Part shown: in pieces, positions 1 through 11,709 of the stretch | Layout: each line of letters begins with the position of its first letter | Position numbering within the stretch: position 1 is the stretch's first letter | DNA from: Lunularia cruciata | Lineage: Eukaryota > Streptophyta > Marchantiopsida > Lunulariales > Lunulariaceae | Reading direction: 5' to 3' | NCBI GenBank assembly: GCA_948567375.1 | Contig: OX419758.1 | Span: 6,329,001 to 6,393,000, forward strand | Length of the DNA: 64,000 nucleotides | Notes under the pieces: model-generated | What the model was told of the DNA's origin: nothing | Database searches by the model: none | What the model saw: the letters and a program-made list of their open reading frames with translations, nothing else | Program-made: the position numbers and the translations under genes

Positions 1-703
1 GAGTTTCAGAGACCATGATACAGGCATTGTGCGTGCTTTTTCCTCCACTATGCAACGGAATCATCTCTGCAGTTTCAGGATCAGTATCTCTGTAGATTTC
101 CTCTGTACGGGGTTCACGATCCTCGCACTTCTTTTCCACTCGGAATTCTTGCCGCAGCTGGTGATGTTCGGTCTGCAACTTTTCACTGAGCACAGTAAGG
201 GACTCATACTCAAGTTTTGCCCGCTGTTGCTCTTTCCCCAATTGATCGAGCTGTTCTTTCACTGCACCAATTCTGTTATTATGTGCTCTCGAAGTAAAAA
301 CATTGGAGCGGCCACCTTTCACAATCGTACCCCTATGTGATGTTAAACGATTCCTCTTGAGTTGCTGCACCCAGGATGTTGCTGACTGAGGTCTCGGGGA
401 TTTGCCCTGAAGGCATGTAGATCCGATAGATTTCATTTCTTCCCTGAGATTTTCAACCTCCCGTTCAAGACATAGGATTCGTTCAGTAATAAGTGAGTTC
501 TGCACAGATGAACTCTTGATCTTGGTGCTTGTTCTCAAAAAGTATATCTCTATTTGAGATAGCAACGAGTCCAGACTTTGATAGATTGCGCTTGGTGTAT
601 CCGTCTCGCCTGTCTCCAGGTCTAGGTTGGAAGGTGTAAGGCATCTTTTCGAACTTTTGAACATATGAGAAGCAAAGAATTGAGCTGCTTCATGTGGGTC
701 CAT
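1..703 (-). CDS. coiled-coil protein, 5' part of a gene cut by the window edge
   Basis: On the minus strand one frame stays open from the left edge to an in-frame stop at about 803, with a Met codon at 701-703 starting MDPHEAAQFFASHMF. About 234 codons are visible and the C terminus lies outside the window. The segment from about 440 to 560 and again 60-270 is rich in Glu, Lys, Gln and Leu with heptad-like spacing (for example ERILCLEREVENLREEMK and KEQLDQLGKEQQRAKLEYES), so coiled coils are likely. The open frame continues 33 codons upstream of the Met with protein-like composition, so the first coding exon may start further upstream or the Met may be internal after a splice acceptor. I do not recognise the family. 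The plus-strand frame across 29-340 is its antisense shadow. Confidence 0.7.
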   Translation of the reverse strand, partial: MDPHEAAQFFASHMFKSSKRCLTPSNLDLETGETDTPSAIYQSLDSLLSQIEIYFLRTSTKIKSSSVQNSLITERILCLEREVENLREEMKSIGSTCLQGKSPRPQSATSWVQQLKRNRLTSHRGTIVKGGRSNVFTSRAHNNRIGAVKEQLDQLGKEQQRAKLEYESLTVLSEKLQTEHHQLRQEFRVEKKCEDREPRTEEIYRDTDPETAEMIPLHSGGKSTHNACIMVSET

Positions 704-803
704 GGTCCCTCTAATGCACGATATAATCTGCGCTTCGAATATACCGTACTTTCGAACTCCTAAATTCAAGACAAATGTACTTGCGAACTGCTCCCATGCA
801 TTT

Positions 804-2190
804 CAAGTCTGCAATCTGTGGTGGACGTGAATGGTGATTAAGTGCGTGTATCCGTCAAAAGTTTCAAAGTTTGTGGAATTACATAAGTAGTTTTCGGCTC
901 CAAAAGCTACCCAATATTGTACATCATCTCTGTAAACACTTGCAAGACATCGCATGACTTTGGGTACAGACAGTTGTCTTGTCTTGTCTTGGCTACACCC
1001 AGATCAGTTTCATGACATGTATGTGTTGCCAGCACTGGTCGACCGTCAAAATCCAATCCCTTCTCTAACCTGGTCACCGATTACGAATCACGTCACGGAA
1101 GCCGTCCTCAGCAAGATTATGGGATCAGTTCTTCACTCCACAGCTAAGTTTTGGCACTCCGGATTGACCAGGAGCTTGAGTTGCGATTGATGTACAAAGC
1201 AGGGTCGATGAAGAGTAATGTTCTAGGTCCGTACTTCCGGACTAATACTGAATATAGCAGGGCCCAGTATCCCATTCATGGTCAGTACTCTGGCGTAGGA
1301 TCCGTCTGATCTTGGTCACAAATAGAGAGATTTATGCACCTAATATGTAATATTGCTTATCCTTCACATTACGAAGCAAATTTGATCAATTTGTAGAGCA
1401 CACTATTTTTATGTGTTCAGTTGAACATCAGCATCGATGTGGAGACGTGTATAGAGTAGAAGTTATTGAAGAACGAATACTTTCATCATTTTGAGTCAAT
1501 ACCCTTCAACCGTCAAAAGACAGTCAAAAGCTTGAGTTTTATGTGCTCTGACACTATCTATAGCCGCTGATCGACTGTTTTAATTCTGGAGTGCCTATCC
1601 AGATATAGCGAACTCCAATTGTATGTACGCGTCAGTCACATTTGCCAAAGGATACTCCAAGCATGAGTACTGATCACATCATGTATTGTGCCTATTGAAC
1701 AGTAGCTACACAGATTCACATGGTCACATTTTCATGATAGGTCAACTGTCAGTTATATTTTATACACCCTCATCTCTGAGTGGTGTGATCAGTCACACAA
1801 GTATGGAGTACCCTGTTCCAGCCCAGGCAGGAACAGAGGCTTAAGAGTGTGCCATGCATTTCGAATTGTGGGTGACAAGCGTAGGCACTGGCTATGCTGG
1901 TTCATTCATCTTTCCTTTTAAATACTATTGAGAGTGAAAAGTGTAGGAAACTAAGGATGCATCACTGCATGGCACCAAGCTCATCACCACAGTAATTTCA
2001 GACCTACTTAATCCAGTGGGACTTAGTTCCAGTCTGTTGAGTGGAAGAGTTTGTCTATAATCGGCCAGAAAGTAATGCCAACAGCTCGATCCACAGCTAG
2101 GTTCCGCATATAGATAACGTATGCATAGGCCCGCGCAATACCTTGGTTTTGTTGCAGACTTGACTATTTCTGTTCAAACTTTGATTCAGA
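804..2190. other. intergenic region upstream of the coiled-coil gene
   Basis: No convincing coding frame, RNA gene or repeat was seen. The base composition is mixed, and the short frames (for example 954-1190) have no recognisable protein character. It presumably holds the promoter and possibly 5' untranslated exons of the minus-strand gene ending at 1. Confidence 0.4.
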
Positions 2191-2197
2191 AACTTAA

Positions 2198-2479
2198 CCT
2201 TTACTTAACCTTATCCATGATGGCCCTGAACTTGACGTTGATGATGAATTCCCACGACCGACTTTCTATTCTTCTTCACGACACGCCCCAGCAGAAACTG
2301 CGAGATTCCGTCTCGGAAGAAATAAGAAAAGCCGGACAGTGCAAGTGATGGCGCACTCACACCGCTTGTTATCAGCAGTTCACAGTGAGATTAAACTAAC
2401 TAAACCAACTAAACTTATTTTATATAGAGATTACTTGGACTACCTCTTTAATTATTTCCATCACCCCGGGGATGAATAA
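2198..2479 (+). other. possible orphan exon, unrecognised
   Basis: A 93-codon frame is open after an in-frame TAA at 2195-2197 and ends in TAA at 2477-2479. Its first part is protein-like, with an acidic run GPELDVDDEF followed by an Arg/Lys-rich stretch (FRLGRNKKSRT). There is no early Met and no clear splice acceptor, so this could be an exon fragment or chance. No family was recognised. Confidence 0.2.
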
Positions 2480-2716
2480 AAGAAAATGGAACTTCTGAGT
2501 AAAGATTCGATCTATTGGTAGTTTTGAAATCTGTACTGGCTTTTACTAGGTCTTACTGGATTAAATTCAATCGGTCCTTTTTGTGGGTTTTGTCAGTATG
2601 AAAATAGTCGCATGTCCAGTTAAAATATCTTGTCACTACTCCACACATTATAATGCTCTTTTTTTTTTACTTTTTTCATCACAATTCTGAAACTTACACG
2701 CATCTTCTGAGTGTTG

Positions 2717-2990
2717 CCTACCTTTAGAATAACAGATCCGCTAAATCCAGTTCATATGATGTCTTTTCCAGGAGCTTCAGGGTCTTCCCATCCTTCATGT
2801 GTTCTACGTTTTCGTGGTCGCCTTGTTCGCTTTTTCAGGAGCTCGTGGAAGTACATCTCAAGTTCATCAATTAGTAGGTATGAGAGCATTAATGTTTTGG
2901 ATCAATTAAAAACATTGGGATTTCAGCAAGCTACTTTTGGAGCAATTTCATTTGGTATTGATGATCTTTTACCAGCACCTTCAAAAGGTA
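2717..2990 (+). pseudogene. rpoC2: nuclear insert of plastid rpoC2, rearranged
   Basis: Three pieces match the N-terminal part of the plastid RNA polymerase beta'' subunit. Piece one (about 2717-2776) reads [15 protein letters not shown]. Piece two (2835-2894) continues it as [17 protein letters not shown]. Piece three (2894-2985) reads [19 protein letters not shown] followed by [13 protein letters not shown], which in plastid rpoC2 lies upstream of the first two, so the order is scrambled. Pieces one and two were contiguous and are now split by a 53-bp retroposed LINE tail. There is no start codon, the frames are not joined and the sequence ends abruptly at about 2990, so this is a dead nuclear plastid DNA insert (NUPT). 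The residues resemble bryophyte or lycophyte rpoC2 more than angiosperm rpoC2, by recollection of the family only. Confidence 0.85.
2763..2843 (+). mobile_element. 53-bp LINE 3' tail with 14-bp target duplication
   Basis: Positions 2777-2829 carry the dispersed tail motif (GGTCTTCCCATCC, then TGTGTTCTA, then GTGGTCGCC). It is flanked by near-identical 14-mers CTTTTCCAGGAGCT (2763-2776) and CTTTTTCAGGAGCT (2830-2843), 13 of 14 matching. The flanks are rpoC2 sequence that reads through when the insert is ignored, so the empty site is known and the insertion is unambiguous. The tail matches sequence after the LINE at 45.8-50 kb. Confidence 0.8.
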
Positions 2991-2999
2991 GGCTTAGAT

Positions 3000-4690
3000 A
3001 TTTTAATCAAATCGTTCTGTTTTTCTGAGGGCTTTATTCAGCAAAGTACACGTTCTCATTTTTGTGTGCTAATCGAGAAATTTAAAAATTGAATTCAGTT
3101 GTTTCTTTGCAGATGGAGGAGAGTTGTGAAATGATATTCGATCAATGAAATATGAATGGATGTTTCTCAAGGAGTCGTTGAAGGGAGAGTTGATCTCTGG
3201 ACTACTAATCAAAATCTGGAATTATTGGACAGGTACAAAATGACAAGATAAATTACTCGTCAAGTGGAAATTTGAAGGAAAATCAAATTCAACTATTGCA
3301 GATGATCTTTTATGTTATGAAACAGCAGGTAAAATCAAAGATCAATAGTTTGTGTGGGAAATTTAAAATTGAAAGAAAACAAGAAGAAAGCAATTATATT
3401 GCTCAGTTGATTTATGGTTTGATATTTTATGATTTGATGGCAGAAATTCCATTAAATTTTTAGAATTAAAAATAATAGAGATAATAGATATACTTAGGAT
3501 GTTGAAGAATTCCTCTATCTGCTGGATGTTACAAGTGTAAATGGTGATTCGATAACGGGCAAACTGCAATGATTTTCAAGAAGATGCTTGTAAATCTAGA
3601 GGCGAGAATTCGAGTAGGAAATAAAACAAATACCAATTGCTTTACCCTATCATATTTGCAATCAAATCAGTAAATCTGCAAGGAATCATCAATCAGATCT
3701 AGAGAGCTAAAAACATACTGAAATTGCACTCTACAAAAATAGCAACTGCAATGGAAGAATTTGCTCTAGCTTGTAACTAATAATAAATCTAAGAAACAGA
3801 AAAACTATTTATAAAAAAATGTTACTGTGAATGAAATGTATAATCTTGTTTCATGAAACCTCTTTTTTGTCTGATAAGGTCTATTTGCCAATAAATATGT
3901 AGATTGATTATAGTGGACTAGTGGACTAGTGGCCACGCAATCGAGCTCGTTATTCTACATCGCATTTTTCTTCGCGGATGTTGAAAAAACATTTCATTCT
4001 CTCTCATCTATAAAGGATGAATGGCCATGAATTCCAGCTTCTTGTTACAATAGATAAAAAGTACATCAACTATGAGATTTCTGTCTTGCATCGCATACAT
4101 ACCGATAGATAAAAATAAAAGAAAATCGAGCAATGATGAGTTTTCTGTTTTGCATCAATTTTTCTATATTACGTGGACATTGAGGTTGGAAACCACTTAC
4201 TAACAAGAAGGGAACAAAGTAATTGAAGAATAAACAATGTTCTGATTTCCCAAGAAATATTTGAAATAAAGATTGCAGGGGAAACTCTCTAGTTTACCAA
4301 TTTTTATTTATCCTACCTAAACTCAAAATAAATTTGTAATTACAGTAAAATTTAGTAGTAAATAATATATAATGTATGAAAGATAATTTAGTTTTCTAAC
4401 GGACATTTATCTTGCATGAAGACAATTTGGAAAAGAAACCACAATACATACCAGGATCAAAGATTAGAAATTACAATTTGGTATGGTATGTGCACAAGGC
4501 CTCTACCTCTAGAAAAGTAGATATACACTGTAACAACCTAATATCAATGTATTAATAGTAAAGTAATAAGAACTACCTATTATTATGTACTAATAGTAAA
4601 ACGGTAAGAACTAGTCAATCCCCAAAGGATACAAGTCAGAAATGACTAAAAGTAAAATGAAAGTGTCACAATGTGCAGTTTGTTTATTAG
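3000..4690. other. AT-rich region without recognised genes
   Basis: The sequence is AT-rich and full of stops in all frames. The longest frames (3272-3463 plus, 3363-3569 minus) overlap on opposite strands and look like chance. The stretch 3110-3560 could be more organelle-derived DNA next to the rpoC2 insert, but I could not match it to any plastid gene. Confidence 0.35.
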
Positions 4691-7290
4691 TTGTTGTTTA
4701 ACCTCTTGGGCAGGAACCACTCCCATGGTAAAGGCACCCACTACAGTGCTCTACAATAAACCAAAAGGATCCCAATCACTCTCAAATGTACTTGTAGCCA
4801 AAGTTACCCTGAAGGTGATGGTTCACTTTGCCATGAAACCTTCAAAATAGGTGACACGTTCTACCCTTCCTAAAAGGCACTCCATTGAAGGAATCTTTCA
4901 AGCAGTAGAATGTCCCTAATTTTCAAAAAAATTGTTATTAATGGGACTTAGGATTGATCAAATCCATCACTAGGCCACTCTACACCTTCAAAATCCAATT
5001 GCCAACACTCTCCCCAAGATTTAAACAACTGAACTCCTACTATGAGATTCATACCATTACTCATGCAAGGGCATTTGAAGCCAGACCTAAGTGAATACAG
5101 ATTGATCAAACTTTGGATTGTATACAAAGTTGCATGGAAAAGTGGACTCTTAGATTATCCAGCCAAAGCCTTATGTACAATTTCCTATTGCTACTACACT
5201 TCACACCAAAGGGTCTTGGATGGCTAAGTGGGTTCTTCACCAAACCTAACTACTTTTTGGATCTTGGCTTTGATTGCCCTTCCTTTGGACTCTTCTTGGA
5301 GCAGCTCCATAAATTGGTTTTGGACTTCTTCCACTTGTCCAATACCCTCCTTCTTCTCCGCCAAGTCCAAGCACTTTGCCTAAAAGTTCTCTTGAAATGC
5401 CTTGTGCATTCACTCTTGTTCCACTTCTTTTTCCATGGCTGATGCTAGCTCCTTTGCTTGGGTTTCCAACTGCAATGCCACCTCCTTTCTATATTTGATT
5501 ATTTGGAGGTCCAAGGTGGCATTCCAAACCTTGGTATCATTCAACTCTTAGCACAAGCTCTACACCTTCTCATCTCTAGCTTGCAGCTGATATTTGTAGT
5601 TGAGTTGCATTTTGTCTTCTCCATCCCCAACTTCCCTACTTCAAGCTGCACTTGCTCCAATTCCTTCTCCTACTCTAGTTGTGCAAAAGCAAGGGAGGCA
5701 TTATGCTTCCTTCCCTCAAATAACTCATGCATCAAGGAGTTTATTGTCTCGGCCTCTTTCTTGAATTTATCTCAAGCCTTGTTCACTTCCTCCTTGAGCT
5801 TGTCCTCCCTTGCCTTCTTGGTGTATCTCCTTGTGCATACTCCACACCAAGGTGGTATAATCTACAATTTTTGGACACTCCTTCTAGTATTGTGGAAGCA
5901 ATAGTTCCATCAATTGAAGAGCCATCCCAACCAAATGTATCACACAGTGGGGCCCCTCTAGGATTTGGCTAGTAGTGGGTTGGCTTACTTCTTCTTTGTC
6001 TCCCTTCTCCTTTGGAACCAAGACTTCTGCTTCTTCTTCTATAGGTTCTTGAGCCTCTTGCCTCAATATCAACCTCTTCTTCATTGGCTCCTTCCTTTTC
6101 TTTGGGCCAAATGTCTCCTTGATCTTTAGGCCAAAGTTCTTTCTTCTCCTCTGCTTGTGCAACTTTCTTTCCCAGCGATGGAGATTGATGGGTTTGGGTA
6201 ATGTACTTATAGTCCATACTTGCACTCCTTCATTTTTTGCACTATCTTCTTCAATCATAGAGGATTTTGGATGAGGAGCAGACTGAGCATCCTTGTATTG
6301 CTCTTCTTCATCTTCTTTTGCTCTAGTATCCAATAAGGTAAAAGATCCTTCTTCCTCTTAATCTTTTTCTTTGGTTTCTTCCTCCAAAATGACTTCCAAG
6401 AAATCTTGGTGAACAATTTGGGCTTGTAAATAGAACATGTGAGCCCATTACATAGGTTCTCCCTTTTGCATCTTGTGGAAGAAAATAGCTTGACTGTTAG
6501 TTAAGTAAGTTGTTTGCTTAGGGCGGAACAACTTTGTAATTGCTTTGATAATCACTATCTGGCCCAGATTCCTATCATTGAGAACCCACTAAAAATTGTT
6601 TTGGTTGTGCAGTTCTTTGAAGGTAGATGCAATTTCTGCTATCAGCTCCTTGTCAGAGTAATTGGTATTAAACTTCATTGCCCCGGATGTGCCTACATTT
6701 GGGTCAAGGATGTTCTTTCAGTGTTCTTTGGTCCATGCATGGGGATTCCATCTCAAATCCTACTATTCTTCTCCTTCTTGACCATGATCTCATGGATCAT
6801 CTCAAAATCTATCACATCCCAATCCCATAGCAAGAAACCCAAATTCTTGCTCTCAATCACTACTCTCCTACAATACACTACCCATTGATTTATTGTAGGA
6901 CTTCTAAGGATGGCTTTAGGGGATGTCCTCATAAGCTTTTGGAAAAATACCGTCTTTGCTTGACTGCTAAGGAACAAGGAAAAATATAGGTAGGCTGAAA
7001 GGTATGGAAAATGAAAAAGAAAACACACTCCATTGCAGATTCAAGCTGCACTCCCAAGACTAAAGACAATACCATCATTGTGAATTTGATCATTCCCAAC
7101 TTTATTTTATAGACAAAGCCTTTAGTCATTCTTTAGCCATGACATGATTGGCCATTCCTTCAAGTCCTTGTCATTCATTTAATATGTGGTACCATCCACA
7201 CATGCAAAACATCCACGTCCTCAATGGCTTAGTTCCCATGGTGAGTAATGAGCCAAATGCCAACAGTCTTCTTTGGAATGGAAAACCTCC
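4690..7290 (-). mobile_element. decayed repeat unit with coiled-coil coding sequence, copy 1
   Basis: The minus strand carries a 149-codon open frame at 5884-6333, rich in Lys and Glu and ending with VIHLVGMALQLMELLLPQY. Leftward, several broken frames continue with coiled-coil character (for example KKEAETINSLMHELFEG near 5700-5760). The same order, an IHLVG...ELLLP block followed by a long coiled coil, recurs on the plus strand at 10.8-11.6 kb, and a related coiled coil is at 61.2-61.8 kb. Three decayed copies indicate a repeat family rather than a host gene. Reverse transcriptase, protease and transposase motifs are absent, so this may be a non-autonomous element or the gag-like part of one. 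The plus-strand frames at 5113-5904 are shadows. Confidence 0.5.
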
Positions 7291-7684
7291 TCCTTGAAAT
7301 GAAATGGTCCTCCTTGAACTAGGTTGTGGCGCATTCAAATAGATTTTCAATTCCTAATATTTGTTGGCTTTGGGATGAAGTGTGACTAAGGCAAACTCAC
7401 TTGGCTGACTTTTAGTCTCAACCAAAGTGCTTCCTAGCCAAAGGTTTTTGAATATTCTTTTGTCTAGGCTTCACACCGACATTCTTCTCCACCAAAGCCG
7501 TTTTCACTTGAGCATTCTTTGGTTGGTGTCAGACTGTGCATTTTTCCTTTAATTGACCTTTTGACTTATGATCTCTCATTCAGGTTATTTGCTCATTAGG
7601 CACAACTCTGAAGAATGTTGTATCTAAGAGCCCTTCTTACAAGAACGTAGTAATTTTTCATTTCCTCACAAATACATATGAAAT

Positions 7685-7729
<45 letters not shown>

Positions 7730-8864
7730 CAAAAATGTGTGCACCACATCTCCTCTATTAGCAAAATTTTTTATAAAAAATTGAATCAAAAAAATTCAAA
7801 AGAACTTTGTGCATGATTTATGAAACTATTCACCATCTAGTCCTAGTCCTTGGACATCTTTTGAGGTTCAAAAATATTGCATAAAGACTTTCATTTATTT
7901 AATTGAGTTTTATGTTAAGTAGCAATTAAGCTTGCAACTTCCTTGTCATAAGTGAATAAATTATAATTGATTATTTTGCAAGTTGAAACTCTAATATGTT
8001 ATCTTTTGGGTGGTACACAATAAAATATTAATAATATCAATTTGATATATCCAACAAATATTTATGAAAAATTTCACTTCATGGAATAAATCTTTTTTTA
8101 TTAATTTTAACATCATTTTGTTTAACTCCCAACAAAGTTTCTAGAAATTACTTACCAATCCAAGCATTTGACGCTTCTATTGCAAACAATTTAACAAGAC
8201 ATTTGTGTAAATTGTTTTGCCATATATCAATATAGGAGTGTTGAACACTTCTTCTTTTTTAAATAGTTTTATTTCCTTTCCTTAAGCTTTGGCTAAGCTA
8301 TAATCTTGTTGAGGCTAGAAAGCGTGTTTTAGACCGCTTGCCTTTGGAGGGAAAGCAAATGTATGGGTAAGAAGAACTAGCACAAAGTAGGAAATTTACA
8401 CTAAAGATATAACCCAAGGGAGGTGAGTTGGAGGAAGGTATTACCAAAGGAGTACAAACCCAAAGACCTTCTCCGTCACCAACCTTTGTCTTTGCCAACC
8501 TTTGGCACAAAGACCTTTGACTTGGAAGACCTTTGTCCCCAAGAAAGAACAATGGTTTGAGTTTGCTACCACCTAGAAAAAGAACAGCCATGGAGAACCA
8601 TTGTCACTCACCAAAGCATTTTCATGTGTGGATTGAGACTACTCAACCATGATTTAATCATTGAAGGTTGGTAATGGCCAGACTAGATATTTATTAAAAT
8701 CAATGCCTTGTTAGAAATCCTTCACATTATGTAAATTGAAGTTAGTTACAAGCCTATAATGGTCAAGCTTTTCTCCCACATTTGACATTGAGTTTTCATA
8801 AACCTTCATGGTAGAAATTTCTCTTCACTTTCATCCAAATAATTGGTAGGCAATATGGTGAGAG
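7290..8864. other. decayed repeat sequence and AT-rich spacer
   Basis: No intact gene is visible. The segment is probably the continuation of the repeat units on either side, because phrases such as AAGACCTTTG recur here and at 10.5-10.8 and 26.6-26.8 kb. It contains the AAT microsatellite at 7686-7728. Confidence 0.35.
7686..7728. repeat. (AAT)14 microsatellite
   Basis: About 14 uninterrupted copies of the trinucleotide AAT, read directly from the sequence. Confidence 0.95.
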
Positions 8865-8868
8865 GACT

Positions 8869-9558
8869 TGTGAGCCAGCTTGTCTCTCACTCATGATGAA
8901 CCTCTGATGGCTATTATGGTAGCACACCATGGACTAAGAAGGCAAGGAACCCCAACTCCATCATACTCCTCCAAGGCTAACACTCCAAGACTCAAGACAT
9001 TGCTCACTAAAGAACTCAATGAGAGAGAGATAGTTGCAAATGAAAGGGTTTCTGAGTACCTCCTCGTCCCTTGTTTATATACTTGTGAAATAGTTACGCA
9101 CCAAAGTTACTAATTACTGGAGTAACTCAAGTTACTAGACTAAAAGTCAAGTAAAGTCAAAAAGTAGAAAGGAATATCCATTCACATGGGCATATTCCCC
9201 TAAGCATGTGGTCTTATCTTGACCCAACCACTAAGTCAAGGATTCCTTCACATGGGTTATCCTTGGACTAAAGAAGAATCCAAAACAAAAAGGTTTGCGT
9301 GCCCAAGAGTTCTCAACTCGTTCCTCAAAGCCAAACACCTAGGAATAATACCAAGTAAATACACTAAAATCCAAAATAGTGGTGCTCATCTTTTCTACTT
9401 CCTCTAAAGTAAGGTCCACTCTATCTTAGCTATGACTAAATTTAGCTAACTATGACTAATATAGAACCATCCTTTATCTCTATATAAATAATATTCTTAA
9501 GTACTTGTAATACCAAGCTAAATATCACAATACCACACATGCACAAATGGGTGTTACG
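8869..9558 (-). mobile_element. solo LTR of the non-chromodomain Ty3/gypsy family
   Basis: This 690-bp block is the reverse complement of the LTRs at 13122-13814 and 20107-20796. Terminal sequences in element orientation are CGTAAC...GGCTCACA, matching the element's TGTAAC...GGCTCATA. It is flanked by a 4-bp duplication GACT (8865-8868 and 9559-9562). No internal sequence adjoins it, so it is a solo LTR left by recombination between two LTRs. A TATATAAAC-type TATA box lies near 9070-9080 on the minus strand. Short frames inside it (for example 8880-9113) are LTR shadows. Confidence 0.85.
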
Positions 9559-9562
9559 GACT

Positions 9563-11704
9563 AAGACAGCCTAGGAGAGGCCTTGAGATAATTTTATACC
9601 ATTGGGCATGAACAAGTGGGCATTGCATTGTAGATCCATAGCAAAAAATTAGGCTTCTTGCTATAGTATTGGGAATTAAGCCACCTTGATGCTAATCCAA
9701 GGAGTTAGAGAAAATGTCTTGGTGTTGCCAAGATGAGAGGAAACCTTAGTTGCTTGGACTAGGGAGCACTAGATAAATGTCCTCATCTTCATAATTCCCC
9801 ACCATGAATTGACCTTGAAGACGTAACGGAATAGACCAGACAAAGACTTGGAGAAGACTTTGAAGGCCTCCTTTGATAAGCCAAAGACTAGCAATGGGTG
9901 GAGCGTCACCAGCTACAAGGACCCCTCAAAGGGTTATTTTTGAGAAAATCATGAAGTTATTCAAGTGGGAAAGAATGACTTACCTCAATAATTGCCAAGT
10001 GATCTTTTTGAGTTCATGTACCAAGGAAAATTAGTGAATTTGGTGCATATGTTCTACACCTTGAGCATGTGGAGGGAAATGAAAAAGGATGGTGGGTGAT
10101 ACATTTGTCCTTATTTGTGCTACATGTCTATATGTGAGTGAATCTCCTTACCCAAGACAAAAGGCAGAAGTTCTTGAGTCACTTCTATCCAAAGGGCTAC
10201 TTCAAGACACATTTGGAGAGGAAGATGATGTATCAAAAGTACAAAGCAGCCAATGAAGAATATGAATTAACAAGTAAATTTGTAAAGGTAGAGGAAGCAA
10301 GTAATACACTCAGCTTCAACAAGAAGAGGAGGGGATCAACACTTGCAAGGCCTAAGGTGAAGGCAAAGTGTGCAAGGAAGAACCTTCAAGTGGTAGATGT
10401 ATCTTTGATGCCAAACTTAAAGGCAAACTAGAAAGGTAGAACTCATTGACACTTTTAGGATCATCTTCAAGATCAAAGGAAGACAGTGCTTTATATAAAG
10501 ATGCACAACTGCACTGGTAGAAGTGGAGTAAAAAGATGACGAACCCCAACAATCCTAGCAGCATGAGGAGGAAGACCTTTGGATTGGAAGTGCAATCTGC
10601 ACCAAAGATATGTGTGGTCAAGAAGCAAGACCGTTGGGAATGAAGAGTGAGGAGGAAGAAGGAAGGCCCAAGTAAGAAAGAGTACTTAAGGCTAAAGATA
10701 AAGTACACAAGGACAAAGGGGGCAAGTACCCAAAGAGGAAGATGAGGTAACTAAGGGTGAAGGTCCGTTGCCCCAAGGAGAAGAACCAATAAACAATGAG
10801 GTATAAGACAAAGACCTTTGGATGAGGCAAAGCAAGTCAAAGAAGTGGAACTTGCCAAATGAGGAAGCATTCCAAATTGGGTGCATTGGAATGCTTATTG
10901 CAATTGGTTATCCATTTGGTGGGGCCAATCTTTGAGTTGTTGGAAGAGCTCTTGCCTATGTACCAAGAACACCATGAAAAAGTAACCAACTATACCTCCT
11001 TGGTGAAATGCTCCACAAGGACTCTCATCCGATTGAGTCAAAAAGGGAGAGGATGAAGCAAGAGATAGCATAGGTAAGGAAGTTCTACAAGGAGGAAGGC
11101 CAAAGAGTCAATGCTTTGGTGCATGCAAATTTTGAAGTGAAGAAGCAAAATGCTTCACTTGAGGCAATGCAAACCAAGCACAAAGAAGGGATTACAAAGT
11201 TAGAGGGAGAGATACAAGTCCTCTGACTCAAGTAGAACTAGAAGCGGTAAGAGTTTGAAGAACAAATGTAAGATGAAGAAGTAGCTAGCATCCAAAGTGA
11301 ATTGGATGCAGCCAATGTGAGTGTGGTAGCAATGGAGGTACAATGGAGCTACTACCGCACCAAAGTGAGCCTTCAATCCAAGAAGTTGCAAGAAAAATTA
11401 AAGAAGGAGGAGGAGGAGGAGGCCAATCAAGGCAAATGAAGGAAGAGCTAATGGCCAAAGTACATGAGTTTTCATTGGCATGGAGGAAGACAAGACAAAG
11501 GTACTCCAAGAAATGAAGGAAACTAGAGACCAAATGGTAGGCCTTGCAAAGAAGGCAATGCAGGTCAGGCCACACCATACCAAATTACACAAGTTGAAGT
11601 TGTAAATTTAGACTTTGGAGTCAAAGGTCTACTCCAACTTGCAACTTGATCAATTGGTGGTTTGATTGAAGGAACACAGCAACATGAGGTTCTTGAGATC
11701 AATT
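9563..11704 (+). mobile_element. decayed repeat unit with coiled-coil coding sequence, copy 2
   Basis: Frames at 10138-10431 (97 codons, basic) and 10859-11056 carry the block VIHLVGPIFELLEELLPMY, matching copy 1 at 5.9 kb on the opposite strand. Downstream, broken frames at 11.1-11.5 kb encode EVKKQNASLEAMQTKHKEG and a coiled coil with SELDAANVSVVAME, similar to SELEIAHVDTKAIE at 61.3 kb. The chromovirus at 11710-26483 is inserted in it: deleting that element and one GATAC joins ...FLRSID to TLLLTFMGYKG in one frame, so this unit continues beyond 26488. Function unknown. Confidence 0.5.
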
Positions 11705-11709
11705 GATAC

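Noticed and set aside
29..340. 103-codon plus-strand frame
   Set aside because: Antisense shadow of the minus-strand coiled-coil gene, which has the better open frame and composition.
3272..3569. Overlapping frames on both strands after the rpoC2 insert
   Set aside because: Very AT-rich; I tried to match them to plastid genes and could not.
5113..5904. Long plus-strand frames rich in Leu, Phe and Ser
   Set aside because: They are antisense to the Lys/Glu-rich coiled-coil frames of the minus strand; CTT/TTC runs are the complement of AAG/GAA.
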